A stretch of 39,622 bases of DNA from a virus. The notes under the pieces were generated by a model. That model made no database searches. It had not been told where the DNA came from and worked only from the letters and a program-made list of their open reading frames with translations. Positions 38,008-39,622 of this stretch are shown one piece after another. The position numbers and the translations under genes were made by a program. The DNA lies in the IMG/VR virus record IMGVR_UViG_3300005613_000173, positions 1-39,622 of that record; one strand, written 5' to 3'. The number at the start of each line of letters is the position of its first letter. Positions within the stretch are counted from its first letter, which is position 1.

Positions 38008-38252
38008 GAATCAACGAACAGTTACGTTTGCCAGATTCTTTGGAAGGTCAAGAGCAATATCAGGAAGTTAAGAGACTACTCGAAGATATGTACTCTGTAT
38101 TAGCACAGGCGAATAACAACAGTAAGTATGAATACACACCCACCGGCACACCAGACGTTAAGGGTGACGCGGGTGATTGGGCTTATGATGCTGATTATAT
38201 TTATATCAAGACTGAATTAGGTTGGAAGCGAACCGCTTTAGCTCTGTTTTAA
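38004..38252 (+). CDS. 82-residue tail-associated protein
   Basis: ATG overlaps the nozzle stop (ATGA). N-terminal helices (EQYQEVKRLLEDMYSVL), then DVKGDAGDWAYDADYIYI and KTELGWKRTALALF, a short beta domain seen at the ends of fibre-like phage proteins. Too small for a fibre by itself; may cap or decorate the nozzle. No family named with certainty. Confidence 0.6.
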   Translation: MRINEQLRLPDSLEGQEQYQEVKRLLEDMYSVLAQANNNSKYEYTPTGTPDVKGDAGDWAYDADYIYIKTELGWKRTALALF

Positions 38253-38264
38253 GGAGGGATTGTT

Positions 38265-39188
38265 ATGGCATTCTGGAAAGGAGAGAAACTCCAAAAAGAG
38301 TCAGTTGAAGACCCTGCCACAAGGTCGCGACGAGAAGCCTTGACTGAGGCATTAGGCAAAAGAGCTCTTGGCTATCTTGGCGCACCACAAGCAGGTTCTA
38401 TGAGAGGACAGTTAGAAGACGTAACTAAGCAGATTATGGCTGGACGAGCACCTCTCGGCGGTGAGGCTGTTAAAAGCCGGTACTACGAAGGCGTTAGGCG
38501 TCCTATGATGGAAGAATTAGAGCAAGCCAAAACCCGCTTAGGCCAGAAGGCTACGCTTGGCGGTGCTTTTTATTCTACTGGTAAAGGTGGAGAAGAACGC
38601 AAGCTTGAAGAACGTACACTTACAAAGCTCGGCGATATTCTGGCTCAAATGGAGTATCAAGACCTTGGAGCTCAACGTCAGATGCAACAGTACGGGATGG
38701 GCATGGCTCAGCAATTAGGTGCGCAAGAAGCCGGTCTTTTATCTCCTTATATGCAGTTAGCTACATATCAACCGCCGATGGAGTATGCTCAATATGCTCC
38801 AAGTGAGTTTGAAAGAATGATTGGATATGGACAGGACATAGCTAATATCTGGGGAACAATTAAAGGCGGCAAGCCTGTGCAAAGATCTACGACGCAACAG
38901 CCGAAGGGGACTCCGTTTCAGCCGGCAGAGTACGGGTCAACGGCGTATCAAGGGAAGGCGGGAGAAACTTACTATCCGGGTGGAGTACCCGTAAAAACAC
39001 CATGGACGCCTTCGTCCCAATATGAGACGCCGGAAACTTCTTTCGGAGGGGGGGTGGAAGGCTATGAAGGAGGTCTCCCGGGTTTTTCAGGTACACCATG
39101 GACGCCTTCGTCCCAATATGAGACGCCGGAAACTACACCAGCGTTCACCCCCAAACCGTATGAGCTGTTAGCGGAATATGGAGGTTGA
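38265..39188 (+). CDS. Probable internal virion protein with 42-bp direct repeat
   Basis: 307 residues, SD AAGGAGGG. N-terminal half is helical, Ala/Gln/Leu-rich (ALGKRALGYLGAP, LEQAKTRLGQKATLGG, DLGAQRQMQQYGMGMAQQ). The C-terminal third is Pro/Gly/Thr/Tyr-rich and contains two identical 14-residue copies of TPWTPSSQYETPET (DNA 38997-39038 and 39093-39134). Ala/Gln-rich proteins after the nozzle gene are often ejection proteins packed in the head. Function inferred from place and composition. Confidence 0.6.
   Translation: MAFWKGEKLQKESVEDPATRSRREALTEALGKRALGYLGAPQAGSMRGQLEDVTKQIMAGRAPLGGEAVKSRYYEGVRRPMMEELEQAKTRLGQKATLGGAFYSTGKGGEERKLEERTLTKLGDILAQMEYQDLGAQRQMQQYGMGMAQQLGAQEAGLLSPYMQLATYQPPMEYAQYAPSEFERMIGYGQDIANIWGTIKGGKPVQRSTTQQPKGTPFQPAEYGSTAYQGKAGETYYPGGVPVKTPWTPSSQYETPETSFGGGVEGYEGGLPGFSGTPWTPSSQYETPETTPAFTPKPYELLAEYGG
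38997..39134 (+). repeat. Perfect 42-bp direct repeat, 96-bp period
   Basis: ACACCATGGACGCCTTCGTC... occurs identically at 38997-39038 and 39093-39134, in frame, so each copy encodes the same 14 residues. The intervening 54 bases code for a Gly-rich loop. No third copy seen. Confidence 0.9.
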
Positions 39189-39192
39189 CAAC

Positions 39193-39622
39193 ATGCCAAA
39201 TGGAATGCAAGGAACAAGACCATATCAAATAAGCCCCTTCGAGACTCTCGTTGGGGGAGGAGCAAAAATTGGACGCAGTTATATAGACGCATACCAAAAA
39301 GCAAAAAGAGAGGCCTTAGCCGAACAAAGAGCCGAAGAACGATTCAAGTTAGAAAAGACATCGTTGAAGCTTCGAGAAGACACCTTTAAGGCGCAGCAAG
39401 AAGAAAAAAAGAGACAGAGAGAAGAACTTCAAATGGAGAGGGACGCTGCCCAAGCGGCTTTGGAAAAACAGCACGAAGCTCGGATTCAATTTGGACAACT
39501 TATGCAGCAGGGAAAACCTATTGAGGCTTGGCAAGCGTTAGCGGTTGGTGGTGGCGAGAACGGAGAAAGAGCAATAAAAAAGATCGCGGAGCTTCAACGG
39601 CAACAGCAAGAGGCGGCTTTAG
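39193..39622 (+). CDS. Coiled-coil internal virion protein, N-terminal part (3' end outside window)
   Basis: From ATG 39193 (SD GGAGGTTGA) the frame is open to the window end: 143 codons plus one base. Starts MPNGMQGTRPYQISPFETLV with GGGAKIGRSYI, then a long Lys/Glu/Arg/Gln coiled coil (REALAEQRAEERFKLEKT, QQEEKKRQREEL). Such a protein after the nozzle gene is typical of the helical ejection proteins of podovirus-like phages. The stop lies beyond the window. Confidence 0.75.
   Translation, partial: MPNGMQGTRPYQISPFETLVGGGAKIGRSYIDAYQKAKREALAEQRAEERFKLEKTSLKLREDTFKAQQEEKKRQREELQMERDAAQAALEKQHEARIQFGQLMQQGKPIEAWQALAVGGGENGERAIKKIAELQRQQQEAAL

Overview
The window reads as one contiguous stretch of a tailed, most likely podovirus-like (short-tailed) and apparently lytic bacteriophage. 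It has a large terminase subunit, portal, scaffold, an HK97-fold major capsid protein of the SU10/DUF5309 type, an adaptor, a nozzle-like tail protein and a lysis cassette. I see no tape-measure or major tail tube protein, no integrase and no CI-type repressor. Strong AGGAGG-type ribosome binding sites, an XhlA-like protein, a small Gram-positive-type holin and frequent GTG/TTG starts suggest a Bacillota-like host. That host assignment is inference. Both edges cut through genes: the first gene is open at its 5' end and the last at its 3' end.

Layout. (1) 3-3187, + strand: the C-terminal part of a large protein, a DNRLRE-type tail or carbohydrate-binding protein, then the lysis cassette (XhlA-like, M15 peptidase endolysin, small holin), closed by a bidirectional terminator at 3229-3256. 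(2) 3315-19750, - strand: the early region. From its distal end it holds a 37-aa membrane peptide, two tandem alanine-rich Imm-5-like paralogues, and a recombination block (RuvC-like resolvase, Rad50-like ATPase, Cas4/RecB-type Fe-S nuclease, Gp3-like protein). Next come a ribbon-helix-helix protein, an unexpected GxGYxYP-type putative glycoside hydrolase and many small coupled orphan genes. These are followed by a RadC/JAMM protein, a zinc-ribbon/DUF6573 pair that may be joined by -1 frameshifting on an A10 run, and a replication initiator of the lambda-O type carrying iteron-like repeats inside its gene. (3) 20076-39622, + strand: the late region, running from the small-terminase candidate and terminase through three unknown, probably virion, proteins. 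It continues with an eight-gene carbohydrate-modification island (double GT4 glycosyltransferase, two tandem sulfotransferases, methyltransferase, GT2 glycosyltransferase, WbpD-like acetyltransferase, nucleotidyltransferase and a basic 55-aa peptide). Portal, scaffold, capsid, adaptor, tail genes and probable internal virion proteins follow.

Control. Two divergent sigma70-like promoters face away from each other at 19923-19950 (leftward) and 19971-19998 (rightward). A second leftward promoter at 17461-17489 has a perfect 15-bp palindrome over its -35 box and a 7-bp hairpin near the expected RNA 5' end. The 19.9-kb leftward transcript begins with a candidate structured leader (19778-19842). 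GC-rich two-hairpin repeats recur between 15.1 and 19.3 kb, three of them directly in front of ribosome binding sites. Hairpins bracket the major capsid gene. Many adjacent genes overlap by ATGA or TAATG, so translational coupling is widespread.

The most unusual content is the sulfation/glycosylation island embedded in the late operon. Next are the probable frameshift fusion, the putative glycoside hydrolase in the early operon, and the dispersed hairpin repeats. All family names come from motif recognition by eye; no database search was run.
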